Of a DNA stretch of 64,000 bases, positions 45,247 to 54,035 are shown piece after piece. Position 1 is the first letter of the stretch. The number at the start of each line of letters is the position of its first letter. Below the pieces are notes generated by a model. The model saw only the letters and a program-made list of their open reading frames with translations, was not told the origin of the DNA and did no database searches. The DNA is taken from positions 1,798,001 to 1,862,000 of the forward strand of contig NZ_JNIO01000008.1 in the NCBI RefSeq assembly GCF_000702545.1. Direction: 5' to 3'. The position numbers were made by a program, and so were the translations under genes. The stretch comes from Selenomonas sp. AB3002 (lineage in GTDB: Bacteria > Bacillota > Negativicutes > Selenomonadales > Selenomonadaceae).

Positions 45247-46071
45247 TTAGTCCAGCTCTTTATCCCCATCCCGACGGCCTCTGCAAATTCCCCGATCCGC
45301 ATTGCGCAGGAAGCGGAGGAAATGCTCGATCTCTTCACAGGAATCCACATCCTGTTCAATGACAGAAATAGCTTCCTTGAGGCTCAGCCCCGAACGGTAG
45401 AGTATCTTGTAAGCCCGCTTGATATTGCGGCGCACATCCAGGGGAATGCCCGCACGGGCAATGCCCACGCTGTTGAGGCCCGCAGCCTTCGCCGGATGAC
45501 CAGCGACGATAGTGTACGGCACCACATCCTGCACCAGGCGGGACATACCTGCCACCATGGCATTGCGGCCAATCTTCACGAACTGATGCACACCTGCCAT
45601 GCCGCCGATGACGGCACGGTCTTCCACCACCACATGACCCGCCACGCTGGCCAGGTTGGACATGATGACATTATTGCCAATCACACAATTATGTGCCACA
45701 TGGGTGAGTGCCATCAGCAGGCAGTCATTGCCGATGCGGGTTTCCTCCCCTTCGCCGGTGGCGCGGTGGACGGTGACACCCTCACGTATGGTGGTGCGGT
45801 CACCGATGAAGACATAGCTCTTCTCACCCTTGAATTTCAAATCCTGGGGTTCCTCGCCTATGGAAGCCCCCTGGAAAATCTTGCAATCCTTGCCAATCTG
45901 GGTCCAGCCAGTGATAACCACATGGGGGCCAATCTTCGTGCCCTCACCGATTTCCACATGCTCCCCAATCACCGAGTACGGCCCAATCTCCACATTCTTG
46001 GCAATCCGTGCCCCCGGTGCTATGACAGCAGTATCATGTATATAAGCCACTACTTTGCTTTCAGCGCTCAT
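45247..46071 (-). CDS. lpxA: UDP-N-acetylglucosamine acyltransferase
   Basis: A 274-residue left-handed beta-helix trimeric acyltransferase, the first step of lipid A. Hexapeptide repeats fill residues ~10-190; the catalytic His lies in [14 protein letters not shown]; the C-terminal helical domain is present. The ATG at 46071 has GAGGAG 9 bases upstream. The 225-base gap to fabZ is A/T-rich; I see no convincing promoter or terminator in it. Confidence 0.95.
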   Translation of the reverse strand: MSAESKVVAYIHDTAVIAPGARIAKNVEIGPYSVIGEHVEIGEGTKIGPHVVITGWTQIGKDCKIFQGASIGEEPQDLKFKGEKSYVFIGDRTTIREGVTVHRATGEGEETRIGNDCLLMALTHVAHNCVIGNNVIMSNLASVAGHVVVEDRAVIGGMAGVHQFVKIGRNAMVAGMSRLVQDVVPYTIVAGHPAKAAGLNSVGIARAGIPLDVRRNIKRAYKILYRSGLSLKEAISVIEQDVDSCEEIEHFLRFLRNADRGICRGRRDGDKELD

Positions 46072-46296
46072 CTGCTCCAACTCCTCTGTTCCCGAAACCC
46101 ACGTGCCAGGGTGAGCAATTCCCGACACCAACGGCTTTGCTCATCTTTTATTTATACTCCCAAATAAACTTTCAATCTTAGTATGCAATATGACAGCAAA
46201 TCCGGGCATTCTTCGAATTGAACAAAGACTAGGTCTGTTTTACTTGCTAAAATCAGTTATTTACAACAAAATCCTCTGTTTTGCGCTTTGGAAGGC

Positions 46297-46767
46297 TCAG
46301 GCTTCCGTGCTTTCACCGGATTCTGCTTTATGGTTTTCATCCTCAATCAAGGCAAACTTGAAGTCAGCCTGAGCCACCAGCTTGTCATTGACATAGCCGT
46401 CAGCATGAAGCACGCCGAAGTTGCCACGCACCTTCACGATCTCAGCCTTGGTCACCAGCACATCGCCGGGCACCACGGGCTGCTTGAAGCGCACGTTGTC
46501 CATGCCGCCGAAGAAAGCCAGCTTGCCGCGGTGCTCCTTCGGGTAGAGCATAGCCACGCCGCCCACCTGGGCCATAGCCTCAAGGAGCAGGACCCCGGGC
46601 ATGATGGGATGCCCCGGGAAATGGCCGCCGAACTGGGGCTCATTCATGGTGATGCACTTGATGCCAGTGGCAGACTTGAAAGGCTCAATCTCCACAATGC
46701 GGTCCACCAGCAGGAGGGGCGGACGATGGGGCAGGATTTTCATGATTTCATTGATATCGAGTTCCAT
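46297..46767 (-). CDS. fabZ: 3-hydroxyacyl-ACP dehydratase FabZ
   Basis: A 156-residue hot-dog-fold dehydratase of fatty acid synthesis, normally next to lpx genes because both use 3-hydroxyacyl-ACP. The catalytic His and Glu are in GHFPGHPIMPGVLLLEAMAQ. The ATG at 46767 has AGAGGGA upstream at 7 bases. A short Glu-rich tail extends beyond the usual length. Confidence 0.95.
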   Translation of the reverse strand: MELDINEIMKILPHRPPLLLVDRIVEIEPFKSATGIKCITMNEPQFGGHFPGHPIMPGVLLLEAMAQVGGVAMLYPKEHRGKLAFFGGMDNVRFKQPVVPGDVLVTKAEIVKVRGNFGVLHADGYVNDKLVAQADFKFALIEDENHKAESGESTEA

Positions 46768-46789
46768 AAACATATCCCTCTTTCTATAC

Positions 46790-47623
46790 TCAGCCTCGCG
46801 GCGCTGCCGCAAGAAGTTTTGCTAAAGCCGTATTCAGGGCATGGCCTGAAGCTGCCGCAATGACATGCCCCCGGACAGGACCTGCCAGCCGCAGATCCCC
46901 GATGACATCAAGAATTTTATGGCGAACCAGCTCATCTTCAAAATGCAGGGGATTCACCCAGCCGTCGTCATTGTAGACGATGACACTCTCAATGGTGCCG
47001 CCAAGTCCCAGTCCCATCTGCCGCAGAGCCTCGATTTCCTTTTCGTAAGCAATGGTACGGGCAGGAGCGATTTCCTTATGATAGGTCTCCTCGTCAATCT
47101 CAAAGTCCTCATACTGGATACCAATGAGCTTGTGGGGATTGACAGAGGTGAAACTCACTCTGAAGCCATCGTAAGGCACGACCATGACAAAGCGCTCTTT
47201 CTTCTCATCGTCAATGCGGTAGACCTTGTCCACCACCACTTCATGGCGGGGAGCATCAAGCTCCTTCTTCCCGGCCTCCTGGATAAGCTCAAAGAAAGCA
47301 AGTGCTGAACCATCCGCCACCGGCGGCTCCTCCGAGTCCATCTCAATGCGGCAGTTGTCAATGCCAGCTGCATGGAAGGCACTCATGAGGTGCTCGATGG
47401 TAAATACCTTGCAACCCTTCTCCTCCACGGTGGTAGCCCGCAGAGTAGAAGTGACGTTCTCCGCCAGCGCATGAATCTCCGGCTGCCCTGGCAAATCCGT
47501 CCGCACAAAAACCAGTCCCGTATCCGCCCCGGCCGGGCATAACACCATATGTACCTCACGCCCGGAATGAAGGCCCACCCCCGTATAGGCAGCCTCACTG
47601 GCCAGCGTTGTCTGCTTCTGCAA
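46790..47623 (-). CDS. lpxC: UDP-3-O-acyl-GlcNAc deacetylase
   Basis: A 277-residue zinc enzyme that commits UDP-acyl-GlcNAc to lipid A. Zinc and catalytic residues appear in EHLMSAFHAAGID and HKILDVIGDLRL, with a later His in AAASGHALN. I choose the TTG at 47623 (Leu-Gln-Lys-Gln...), 8 bases after GGGAGG; the longer open frame upstream runs through a leader hairpin and is unlikely. It heads the lpxC-fabZ-lpxA-lpxI unit with its own promoter and a terminator-like leader hairpin. Confidence 0.95.
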   Translation of the reverse strand: MQKQTTLASEAAYTGVGLHSGREVHMVLCPAGADTGLVFVRTDLPGQPEIHALAENVTSTLRATTVEEKGCKVFTIEHLMSAFHAAGIDNCRIEMDSEEPPVADGSALAFFELIQEAGKKELDAPRHEVVVDKVYRIDDEKKERFVMVVPYDGFRVSFTSVNPHKLIGIQYEDFEIDEETYHKEIAPARTIAYEKEIEALRQMGLGLGGTIESVIVYNDDGWVNPLHFEDELVRHKILDVIGDLRLAGPVRGHVIAAASGHALNTALAKLLAAAPRG

Positions 47624-47647
47624 CAGTAATTCCTCCCGACTTGCTAT

Positions 47648-47673
47648 AAAAACACGCAGGTGCCCCTGCGTGT
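47648..47673 (-). promoter_or_regulatory. Attenuator-like hairpin in the lpxC leader
   Basis: On the minus strand ACACGCAGG and CCTGCGTGT pair perfectly over nine bases with a 4-base loop and are followed at once by five T, the form of an intrinsic terminator. It lies about 20 bases after the predicted transcript start and just ahead of the lpxC ribosome site. Confidence 0.55.
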
Positions 47674-47701
47674 CCATTAAATCCGAAATTTTTCCGTATA
47701 T

Positions 47702-47730
47702 ATTTTATAAGACTTCCATGAGAAATGCAA
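47702..47730 (-). promoter_or_regulatory. Candidate promoter of lpxC
   Basis: On the minus strand TTGCAT (47725-47730) and TAAAAT (47702-47707) with a 17-base spacer; the -10 is 5 of 6 to consensus and the -35 only 3 of 6. Confidence 0.45.
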
Positions 47731-47751
47731 GCACTTATGCCATCTGCCCGC

Positions 47752-47792
47752 AAAAAAGCAGAGCCGCCGCCTGTATGTGGCAGCAGCTCTGC
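47752..47792 (-). terminator. Terminator after the LPP20-like genes
   Basis: Arms 47758-47770 and 47780-47792 pair over 13 positions on the minus strand with two G-U pairs, followed by six T (47757-47752). It separates the LPP20-like unit from lpxC. The 353-base region 47624-47976 thus holds, in minus-strand order, a structured 3' region, this terminator, the lpxC promoter and the leader hairpin. Confidence 0.75.
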
Positions 47793-47811
47793 GGCAAATA
47801 AAAGACCGCCG

Positions 47812-47857
47812 CTACGGCAAGGCGCTGAAAAATACACCGGCATGATTCTTGCCGTAG
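47812..47857 (-). repeat. Perfect inverted repeat in the 3' region of the LPP20-like unit
   Basis: CTACGGCAAG (47812-47821) and CTTGCCGTAG (47848-47857), 10 bases each with a 26-base loop. It lies between the gene end (47977) and the terminator, so it would be part of a long structured 3' untranslated region or a small RNA. Confidence 0.4.
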
Positions 47858-47976
47858 GAGTCAGCTGCGACAAGTAACCCCGCCATCATTAATGTCTGAT
47901 AGAGGAATACGACATCACCTGTCATTGACAGTAAAATATGGCGCCCTCGTCCCCCAGATTGGCAATAGCGTGGAAG

Positions 47977-49035
47977 TTACCGCACCAGAATCACATTCAT
48001 GTAATCGAGGAAATGGCTCTGCTCATTTTCCAGCAGCACCCGATTGGCATCTGCGAGGGCCAACACGGGATTGACTCCGTTGCCCGACAGGGACTCGCAT
48101 TTCACCAGCAGGGGCTTGTCCCCTGCCCGCGACACCCCGGAAACATCCAGTCCCCTGCAATAGGCCGCCATGCCCTTGGTGGAGACCAGGTCATAGTCCA
48201 GATTGCTGGCGCCGTAGATGGCCTCTCCCTGCTCATTCTTGATGACAGGGCTCATGGCCGGGCGCAGGCTAAGGCCTGTGCAGTCCACCACCAGGCTGGT
48301 GTAGTCCCCCTCAATCTTTGGCATCTTTTCCTTCTTTTTCTTCTTGATGGCAGCAGTCTGCCCTGCGGCAGGATTCGTGACAGACTGGGGCTGGCTGTAG
48401 CTTGATGAGGAGGGAGTGCCATAGTCCCCATAAGCTCCAGTGCCGTAAGCTGCCGCATTCATGACCAGAGGCGGTGTCTGATTGATATTCACCTCTATGC
48501 TGACAGCAGAACCGGCTGCAGGCTGCTGCACGGCAGGACCGGCATAATCGTAGTCCTCCTCATAGCCCCAATTGGGCGCAGGGAAGGGCTGGCGCACCGT
48601 ATTCCTGGTCAGCACGGCAGCGGCCAGGGAATTACTCACACCAAACATAGGCACTTCCATGGTCACCTCATAGGCGCCGCCGGGTATAGCTCTCTCCTCC
48701 AGCACCCTTGCCCCCTGTACGCAGGCAGAGACTTTCGTGCGCACCACATCCGACATCACCATGTAATTTTGCACGGTGCTCTCCGCATCCACCTGCACTC
48801 CGGCCACTTCCTCGGCCAGCTGGCGGTAGGCATCTGCCACCGCTGCCCGGCGGGCCAGCATCTCAGCCTGGGCCGCATTTATGGCCGTAGGCGGCGCTAT
48901 GCCCGTGCCTGTAGCAGCCACCACCTGCCGCTCCCAGTCCACCCTGCTCTGGGCCAGGGTGGTCTGAGCCGTCAGCAACAAGGCTGCAGCCATTGTCAAC
49001 GAAACAATTTTTTTGCCAATAATTTCCGCGTACAT
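47977..49035 (-). CDS. Secreted LPP20-like protein, paralogue 1
   Basis: A 352-residue exported protein with a signal peptide (...LLLTAQTTLAQ). Residues ~35-130 match the LPP20-type domain (VVAATGTGIAPP, AQAEMLARRAAVADAYRQL). A Tyr/Gly/Ser-rich linker (~155-215) and a Lys-rich patch follow, then a C-terminal domain (SLVVDCTGLSLRPAMSPVIKN, ...ADANRVLL). No lipobox is seen, so it is likely periplasmic. The function is unknown. The ATG at 49035 has AAGGGGG 6 bases upstream. It follows a paralogue with the same layout. Confidence 0.75.
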   Translation of the reverse strand: MYAEIIGKKIVSLTMAAALLLTAQTTLAQSRVDWERQVVAATGTGIAPPTAINAAQAEMLARRAAVADAYRQLAEEVAGVQVDAESTVQNYMVMSDVVRTKVSACVQGARVLEERAIPGGAYEVTMEVPMFGVSNSLAAAVLTRNTVRQPFPAPNWGYEEDYDYAGPAVQQPAAGSAVSIEVNINQTPPLVMNAAAYGTGAYGDYGTPSSSSYSQPQSVTNPAAGQTAAIKKKKKEKMPKIEGDYTSLVVDCTGLSLRPAMSPVIKNEQGEAIYGASNLDYDLVSTKGMAAYCRGLDVSGVSRAGDKPLLVKCESLSGNGVNPVLALADANRVLLENEQSHFLDYMNVILVR

Positions 49036-49160
49036 CTTTATCCCCCTTTCGGAATGAGCCATCCATACGTCCTTGTGATAATCATGCGAGCTTGGGAAGG
49101 TCAGCCCCGTTTTTGGAAAAATCCCGTCTCCCCCAAAAAGGGGGAGGCGGGAAGCATAAC

Positions 49161-50069
49161 TCAGCGGATGAACACCACGTTGGTCTTCTCAAGGAAGCCT
49201 GCGGTCTTGTTTTCAATGAGGACACGGTTGGCATCTGCCACGGAAAGCACAGGATAGCTGTTGTGGCTATCCAGAGAAACTGCCTTCACCACCAGGGGAT
49301 TGCTGCCTGCACGCCTGGTGCCATTAGCAATATCCGTGGTATAGCTGGCCATGCCGTTGGCAATGACGAAATCAGGATTCAGATTCTTATGTCCATAGAT
49401 GTTTTCGCCACCAGCATTCTTAATGACCGGGCTCATGACAGGCCGGAGGCCCAGGCCGCGGCAGTCAACGATCAGGCCCGTGTAGCCGCCGATGGCATTG
49501 GAATTGGCAGCGGGGGGAGCAGGCGCCTTGGCAGTCACATCAATGCGCACGCTGACGGAAGCCCCGGCATCATAAGCAGGCTGGGAAGGAGCTACGGATT
49601 GCACCGGCTCCGGGAAAACTTCCTGCACAGGAGGTTTGGGCATGACGGCTTCGGCCAGAGAGTTGCTCACGCCGAACATGGCGATCTTCATGGTGACTTC
49701 ATAGCCCCCATCGGAAGTGGCGCGCTCGCTAACTACCTGGGCGCCCTGCACCAGGGCGCTGACCTTGGTGCGGACTACATCGCTGGTAACCATGAAGTTT
49801 TCCACGGTGCTCTCAGCATCCACATTGACGCCCTTCACGATTTCTGCCAGCTGGCGGTAGCCGTCCACCACAGCTGCCCGGCGGGCCATCATGCGGGCCT
49901 GGGCACTGTTCCTGGCATTGGCCGGGGGTGCCCCCATGCCTGTCACAGTGATGGTGGAATCCTGCCAGTTCAAGCTGTCAGCCGGAGATGCCAGCACGCT
50001 GGCCACGGAAAAGACCAGCACCGCCGCCATTACTGCCAACAGGGAAACAAGCCTCGAAAATCTCCTCAT
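49161..50069 (-). CDS. Secreted LPP20-like protein, paralogue 2
   Basis: A 302-residue exported protein with a signal peptide (...FSVASVLAS), an LPP20-like domain (ITVTGMGAPPANARN, AQARMMARRAAVVDGYRQL) and the same C-terminal domain as its neighbour (GLIVDCRGLGLRPVMSPVIKN). It lacks the long Tyr/Ser linker of paralogue 1. The start is the ATG at 50069, with AGGA 10 bases and GGAGG 2 bases upstream; the open frame extends far upstream through A/T-rich sequence that looks like a promoter region (an extended -10, TGATAGAAT, lies at about 50186-50194). Likely first gene of a two-gene unit. Confidence 0.75.
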   Translation of the reverse strand: MRRFSRLVSLLAVMAAVLVFSVASVLASPADSLNWQDSTITVTGMGAPPANARNSAQARMMARRAAVVDGYRQLAEIVKGVNVDAESTVENFMVTSDVVRTKVSALVQGAQVVSERATSDGGYEVTMKIAMFGVSNSLAEAVMPKPPVQEVFPEPVQSVAPSQPAYDAGASVSVRIDVTAKAPAPPAANSNAIGGYTGLIVDCRGLGLRPVMSPVIKNAGGENIYGHKNLNPDFVIANGMASYTTDIANGTRRAGSNPLVVKAVSLDSHNSYPVLSVADANRVLIENKTAGFLEKTNVVFIR

Positions 50070-50242
50070 TACCTCCACATCCTTTCTTGGAACCTGACCT
50101 CTCTTGCACAAGCCGAGCTGACCTCCCCAGGCCCGCATGGCAGAGAACCCATATAAAATGCTATTAAAAATATATTTTAACGACAATTCTATCATACATG
50201 AAAATTTTGAAAAAGTATAGCAGGGATTTGATATGGTAGCCG

Positions 50243-50279
50243 AAATCCATTGTGCGCCACACAAGTACACAATGGATTT
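50243..50279. repeat. Perfect 12-base inverted repeat upstream of the LPP20-like genes
   Basis: AAATCCATTGTG (50243-50254) and CACAATGGATTT (50268-50279) with a 13-base centre. It lies between the terminator of the acyltransferase unit and the LPP20-like promoter region. It could be an operator or a second terminator hairpin. Confidence 0.4.
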
Positions 50280-50286
50280 TCCTGCT

Positions 50287-50324
50287 AAAAAACCGCCCTC
50301 CCTCACTCGGGAAAGCGGTTTTTT
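50287..50324. terminator. Terminator after the second LpxL-type gene
   Basis: AAAAAACCGC (50287-50296) and GCGGTTTTTT (50315-50324) pair perfectly, with CCC/GGG inside, giving T runs in both directions. It ends the unit that contains bamA, skp, lpxD and the acyltransferase. Confidence 0.8.
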
Positions 50325-50331
50325 CATATTT

Positions 50332-51204
50332 TCAGTACTCCTCCCGCATGGACTTCCATCTGTCGTGGAGCCAGAACCAGTCCTCGGGATAGCGGCGGAT
50401 ATGCTCTTCCAGCATGTGATTCAACTGCTGGGTGGTGTTCCTGATATCCTCTTTCTTGTTTTTGGTCCTCTCCACCCGCAGGGGAGGATAGATATGCAGG
50501 GTGTGGCGGCCGTCCTTTTCCTTGTGGATCTGCACCATGAAGACAGGCACATCCTTGAAGCGGGCCATGGTGGCGGCTCCCACCACGCAGTTGGTGGGGC
50601 GGCCGAAGAAATCCATCACCATGCCGTCTTTGCGGCTGGGGTCCTGGTCTGAGAGCAGGCCGATGAACCAGCCCTGACCCAGCATGTCGTACATTTCCCG
50701 CACCCCCTTGCTGTAGGTGACGTGCATGCCCATAAGAGCTCGGTACTCATTGATGAACTTATCCATGCCCCGGGAGGTCTGCTTCTTGGCCACCGCCACC
50801 AGGGGTATGCCATGATGGGCCAGGGCTCCTCCCTCCAGTTCCCAGTTGCCGGAATGGGAGGTAGCAAAGACACAGCCCTGCCCGGAGGCGGCCTGGGCTT
50901 TCAGCTCGTCCACCGCCCCGGTGAGGGTCACATATTCGTCCATACGCTCCTTGATGACAGGGGAGCGCAGCACCTCAAATAGCATAGGGCCGAAACGCAG
51001 GGTGCTCTCTTTGGCAATGCGCTCTGCTTCCCTTTCATCCACCTGCAAGCAGTCCATGATCTGCTGTTTGGCCAGCAGCTTCCTTTTCTTCGGCACAAAG
51101 GGCCAGAGCATCAGAGCAAGCCCCCTGCCCAGGCTGTCGCTCATACCCTGGGGAACAAGGCACAGGATATGGCTTAACGCCTTTACCAGATAATATGCTA
51201 ACAT
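50332..51204 (-). CDS. Second lipid A acyltransferase, LpxL/HtrB family
   Basis: A 290-residue paralogue of the enzyme at 34554-35471: HxxxxxE motif as SHSGNWELEGG near residue 117, LLSDQDPSRKDGM, and YPEDWFWLHDRW at the end. It probably adds another acyl chain to lipid A. The ATG at 51204 has GAGG 6 bases upstream. It is the last gene of the bamA-to-lpxD run. Confidence 0.88.
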   Translation of the reverse strand: MLAYYLVKALSHILCLVPQGMSDSLGRGLALMLWPFVPKKRKLLAKQQIMDCLQVDEREAERIAKESTLRFGPMLFEVLRSPVIKERMDEYVTLTGAVDELKAQAASGQGCVFATSHSGNWELEGGALAHHGIPLVAVAKKQTSRGMDKFINEYRALMGMHVTYSKGVREMYDMLGQGWFIGLLSDQDPSRKDGMVMDFFGRPTNCVVGAATMARFKDVPVFMVQIHKEKDGRHTLHIYPPLRVERTKNKKEDIRNTTQQLNHMLEEHIRRYPEDWFWLHDRWKSMREEY

Positions 51205-51294
51205 AATCAACCTCAGTGCTTACAACTCACAACGGCAGCAGCAACCTCCGCCGTCCTTCAAAAAAGGAGCCGCCCCGGGCAGCTCCTTTATCAA

Positions 51295-52314
51295 TTACTT
51301 GTTCGCCAGCTCTTTTTCCAGTTTCTTGACCTTCTTCAAAAGCTCCGGCAGTTTCTTCATGGCTGCCTGCATACGCAACCATTCCGTGTGGGACTGCACC
51401 GGGAAACCTGCACAGAACTGTCCCTCGGGCATATCGCTGATGATACCTGAGCGGGCCGCGTAGACAGAGTTGGCACCGATCTTGATATGTCCTACAGTGC
51501 CTGTCTGGCCGCCGAAGGTCACGTTATGTCCTACTTCCGTGGAGCCTGAGATGCCCGTCTGGGCCACAATAAGGCAGTTTGCCCCAATCTTGCAGTTGTG
51601 GCCGATATGCACCAGATTGTCAATCTTCGTGCCTTTGCCAATGACCGTAGACCCCATAGCAGCACGGTCAACCCCCACATGGGAGCCAATCTCCACATCA
51701 TCTTCCAGCACCACATTGCCCACCTGGGGCACCTTGGTGTGTATGCCATCCTTGGTGGTGAATCCGAAGCCATCGGAACCGATGACGGCAGAAGCATGAA
51801 TGACGCAGCGCTTGCCCACCCGGCAATATTCCCGCACAGTAGCGGAAGAATAGATAACTGTATCATCGCTAATCTCAGCATACTGCCCCACATAAGTGTG
51901 AGGGTAGATAACAACCCTGTCACCCAGCACAGCATGGTCATCCACCACTGCGAAGGGCATGACGATGACCCCTTCTCCGATTTTCACATCCTGACCGATA
52001 TGCGCCTTATCGCTTACTCCCACAGGGAAATCCAGCTTCGGGGTGAAAATTTCCAACAGCTTCGCAAAAGCCGCCCTGGGGTCCTCAACATAGATGGCAG
52101 CCTTGGGGAAGTCCTTCGCCGCAGCCTCCCCCTCCGGCAGCATCACTGCTGCCGCACGGGATTCCTTGGCTTCTTCGATATGAGGGTCAACAGCAAAGGT
52201 CAGGTCACTTTCCCCGGCCCCGGCTATATTATCCAGACCGGAAATGAGGATTTCCCCATCACCTGCCACCCGGCCCCCCACCAGAGAGGCAATCTCCTGC
52301 AAAGTCTTCTTCAT
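51295..52314 (-). CDS. lpxD: UDP-3-O-(hydroxyacyl)glucosamine N-acyltransferase
   Basis: A 339-residue trimeric acyltransferase: an N-terminal uridine-binding domain, a left-handed beta-helix of hexapeptide repeats (~100-290) with the catalytic His in [12 protein letters not shown], and a C-terminal helix. It adds the N-linked acyl chain, the step after LpxC. It lies after the ompH/skp genes as in many proteobacteria. Confidence 0.96.
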   Translation of the reverse strand: MKKTLQEIASLVGGRVAGDGEILISGLDNIAGAGESDLTFAVDPHIEEAKESRAAAVMLPEGEAAAKDFPKAAIYVEDPRAAFAKLLEIFTPKLDFPVGVSDKAHIGQDVKIGEGVIVMPFAVVDDHAVLGDRVVIYPHTYVGQYAEISDDTVIYSSATVREYCRVGKRCVIHASAVIGSDGFGFTTKDGIHTKVPQVGNVVLEDDVEIGSHVGVDRAAMGSTVIGKGTKIDNLVHIGHNCKIGANCLIVAQTGISGSTEVGHNVTFGGQTGTVGHIKIGANSVYAARSGIISDMPEGQFCAGFPVQSHTEWLRMQAAMKKLPELLKKVKKLEKELANK

Positions 52315-52334
52315 GGCATGCTCCTCCGTGGCTC

Positions 52335-52769
52335 TTACTGCAACTTCTCGATGGCCTTGTCCGTGATGTCGATGCAGCCAGATACTGCTACAGGCTGATC
52401 AGGAACATTCTGCACCACGGCATCCAATTTCTCATCACGGGCAATGTCGCCCAGAGCTACATCCAGCTTCTGGCGCATCTGCAAAGCGTAGGACTGGTTG
52501 ATGCCCTGGAGTTTCCTCTGCACATCCATCTGTGCCTTCTGGGCATCTTCCTGTGTCATGTCCTGGCTCTCCTGCAGCTTCTTTTCTGCTTCTTCTACAG
52601 CTTCCTTGTACTTCTGGCTTCCTTCCTCGTCAAGGGCCTTGATCTGGGGAGCTTCCTTCAGCACCCTCTCTGCATCTATATAACCAATCTTGGCTTGACC
52701 ACAGCCGCCCAGCAGGGCAGATGCCATCAGGATCCCTGCTGCCAGCAGGGCTTTTTTCTTCAAATTCAT
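52335..52769 (-). CDS. OmpH/Skp-like lipoprotein
   Basis: A 144-residue protein with a lipobox (LLGGC) and the start of an OmpH domain ([16 protein letters not shown]), a charged helical middle (two antiparallel helices expected), and an OmpH-like end ([13 protein letters not shown]). Skp proteins chaperone unfolded outer-membrane proteins in the periplasm; a lipid-anchored form is unusual. It is the third OmpH-like or coiled-coil gene in a row. Confidence 0.8.
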   Translation of the reverse strand: MNLKKKALLAAGILMASALLGGCGQAKIGYIDAERVLKEAPQIKALDEEGSQKYKEAVEEAEKKLQESQDMTQEDAQKAQMDVQRKLQGINQSYALQMRQKLDVALGDIARDEKLDAVVQNVPDQPVAVSGCIDITDKAIEKLQ

Positions 52770-52796
52770 CTCTTGCTCAGCTTCCTTTATCTGTTA

Positions 52797-53948
52797 CTAT
52801 TTACTCGAACTCTCAAGGGTACGGACCTCGGCCGCCAGTTCCTCAGTCACATCATCAGGATTCCCCGTGACTTCTCCGTAGAAGGATTCCGAAAAATCCC
52901 TGCCCAGGGCACCGGGGAAAATCCCCTGCAGCTTGGGCATAGGCACGGAAAGTATCATGGTGTAGTGGTGAAGGATTGCTACCTTCGCTCCCTTGCCCTC
53001 AATGTCATTGGCTATGTGGTTTTCCAACGCCGCCAGCTCCTGCTTCACCTGCACCAGCTGCCGCTGCTTTTCCAAGTGCTGCTGCACTTGCAGGGAAAGA
53101 GCCATCTGCCTTGACATGAGCTCCGCATTCCTGGCCTGGGCCGCTGCCTCGGCAGCCACAGCCTCAGCCTTTTGCTGTTCCAGGGCCTCCTTGGACTTCT
53201 TGTCCCACTCAGCCAGCTTGGGGGCCATGACAGAATCCACATAATCCTGCACCTGTTTGTCCCAGGCGAGCTTCAGCTGATACTGGCGCTCTCCGCGCTC
53301 CTGCTTCAGCTGCAGGGCTTCCTGCTCCCAGGCCGCCCGCTCCTCATCCAGTTCCTCCTGTTTGGTCCAGGGATGGTGCATCTGCTGCTGGTTATCCAGC
53401 TTTAGATTGATGTTGAGGATGGCATTTAGATACTCATCATCAAGGGCTGCCCGCTGAGCCTCATAAGCAGCACGGGTCGATTCCCGATAATCCTGCTCTA
53501 TGGCCTTGCGCTCCCTGTCCAGCTGCACCCGGCCGCCGATGACGGTCTGGGCGTTCTTCTGCCAGACAGAATCCTTGAAGGGCTGACTGTCAGTTTCCGG
53601 GGGCTGCACTGTGAGCAATGGCAGCTCCTGCAAGTCCTCCAGTTCCATTTCCAGGCTGAGGGCCTGTGCCCGGAGCTGCTGCAGCCTTTCGTAATCCGGA
53701 TGGGCCGGCCACACCTTGCGGGCATCCGCAAATGCTATTTCGCTGACCGGCTCCACATTTTCCTGTGGTTCATTTCTGTCCAGCACACTTTTAAGCACCA
53801 ATCCCGTGCCTGCCGTCAGCAGCAGCACGAGGACAGCAGCCCCTGCCAGTACCTGGCGACGGTGTTCCTGCCAAAGCCCCTTGAGACTTACTTCTTCCTC
53901 ACTGCCCGGAGAACTTCCCTTGAGGGATGAATCTTCTTTATCCTTCAA
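52797..53948 (-). CDS. Membrane-anchored coiled-coil protein of unknown function
   Basis: A 383-residue protein with an acidic N-terminus, one membrane helix (~35-55) and a long periplasmic coiled coil rich in Gln, Glu, Ala and Arg (~130-310), then a small C-terminal domain (AKVAILHHYTMILSVP). I use the TTG at 53948, 7 bases after GAGGAGG. It sits between skp and the OmpH-like lipoprotein and its C-terminal part is faintly OmpH-like, so a periplasmic chaperone or scaffold role is plausible. I do not recognise the family. Confidence 0.6.
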   Translation of the reverse strand: MKDKEDSSLKGSSPGSEEEVSLKGLWQEHRRQVLAGAAVLVLLLTAGTGLVLKSVLDRNEPQENVEPVSEIAFADARKVWPAHPDYERLQQLRAQALSLEMELEDLQELPLLTVQPPETDSQPFKDSVWQKNAQTVIGGRVQLDRERKAIEQDYRESTRAAYEAQRAALDDEYLNAILNINLKLDNQQQMHHPWTKQEELDEERAAWEQEALQLKQERGERQYQLKLAWDKQVQDYVDSVMAPKLAEWDKKSKEALEQQKAEAVAAEAAAQARNAELMSRQMALSLQVQQHLEKQRQLVQVKQELAALENHIANDIEGKGAKVAILHHYTMILSVPMPKLQGIFPGALGRDFSESFYGEVTGNPDDVTEELAAEVRTLESSSK

Positions 53949-54035
53949 AGCCTGCCCTCCTCTGATTGCACCCACTACGACAAATACCGAGCACCAAGGC
54001 CCGGTATTTGCTCTTATGCCATTCGGCTATCTTCC

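Noticed and set aside
47595-47873. A 92-codon minus-strand frame upstream of lpxC
   Set aside because: It spans the lpxC promoter, a terminator and the leader hairpin and has no ribosome site. The sequence structures explain the region better.
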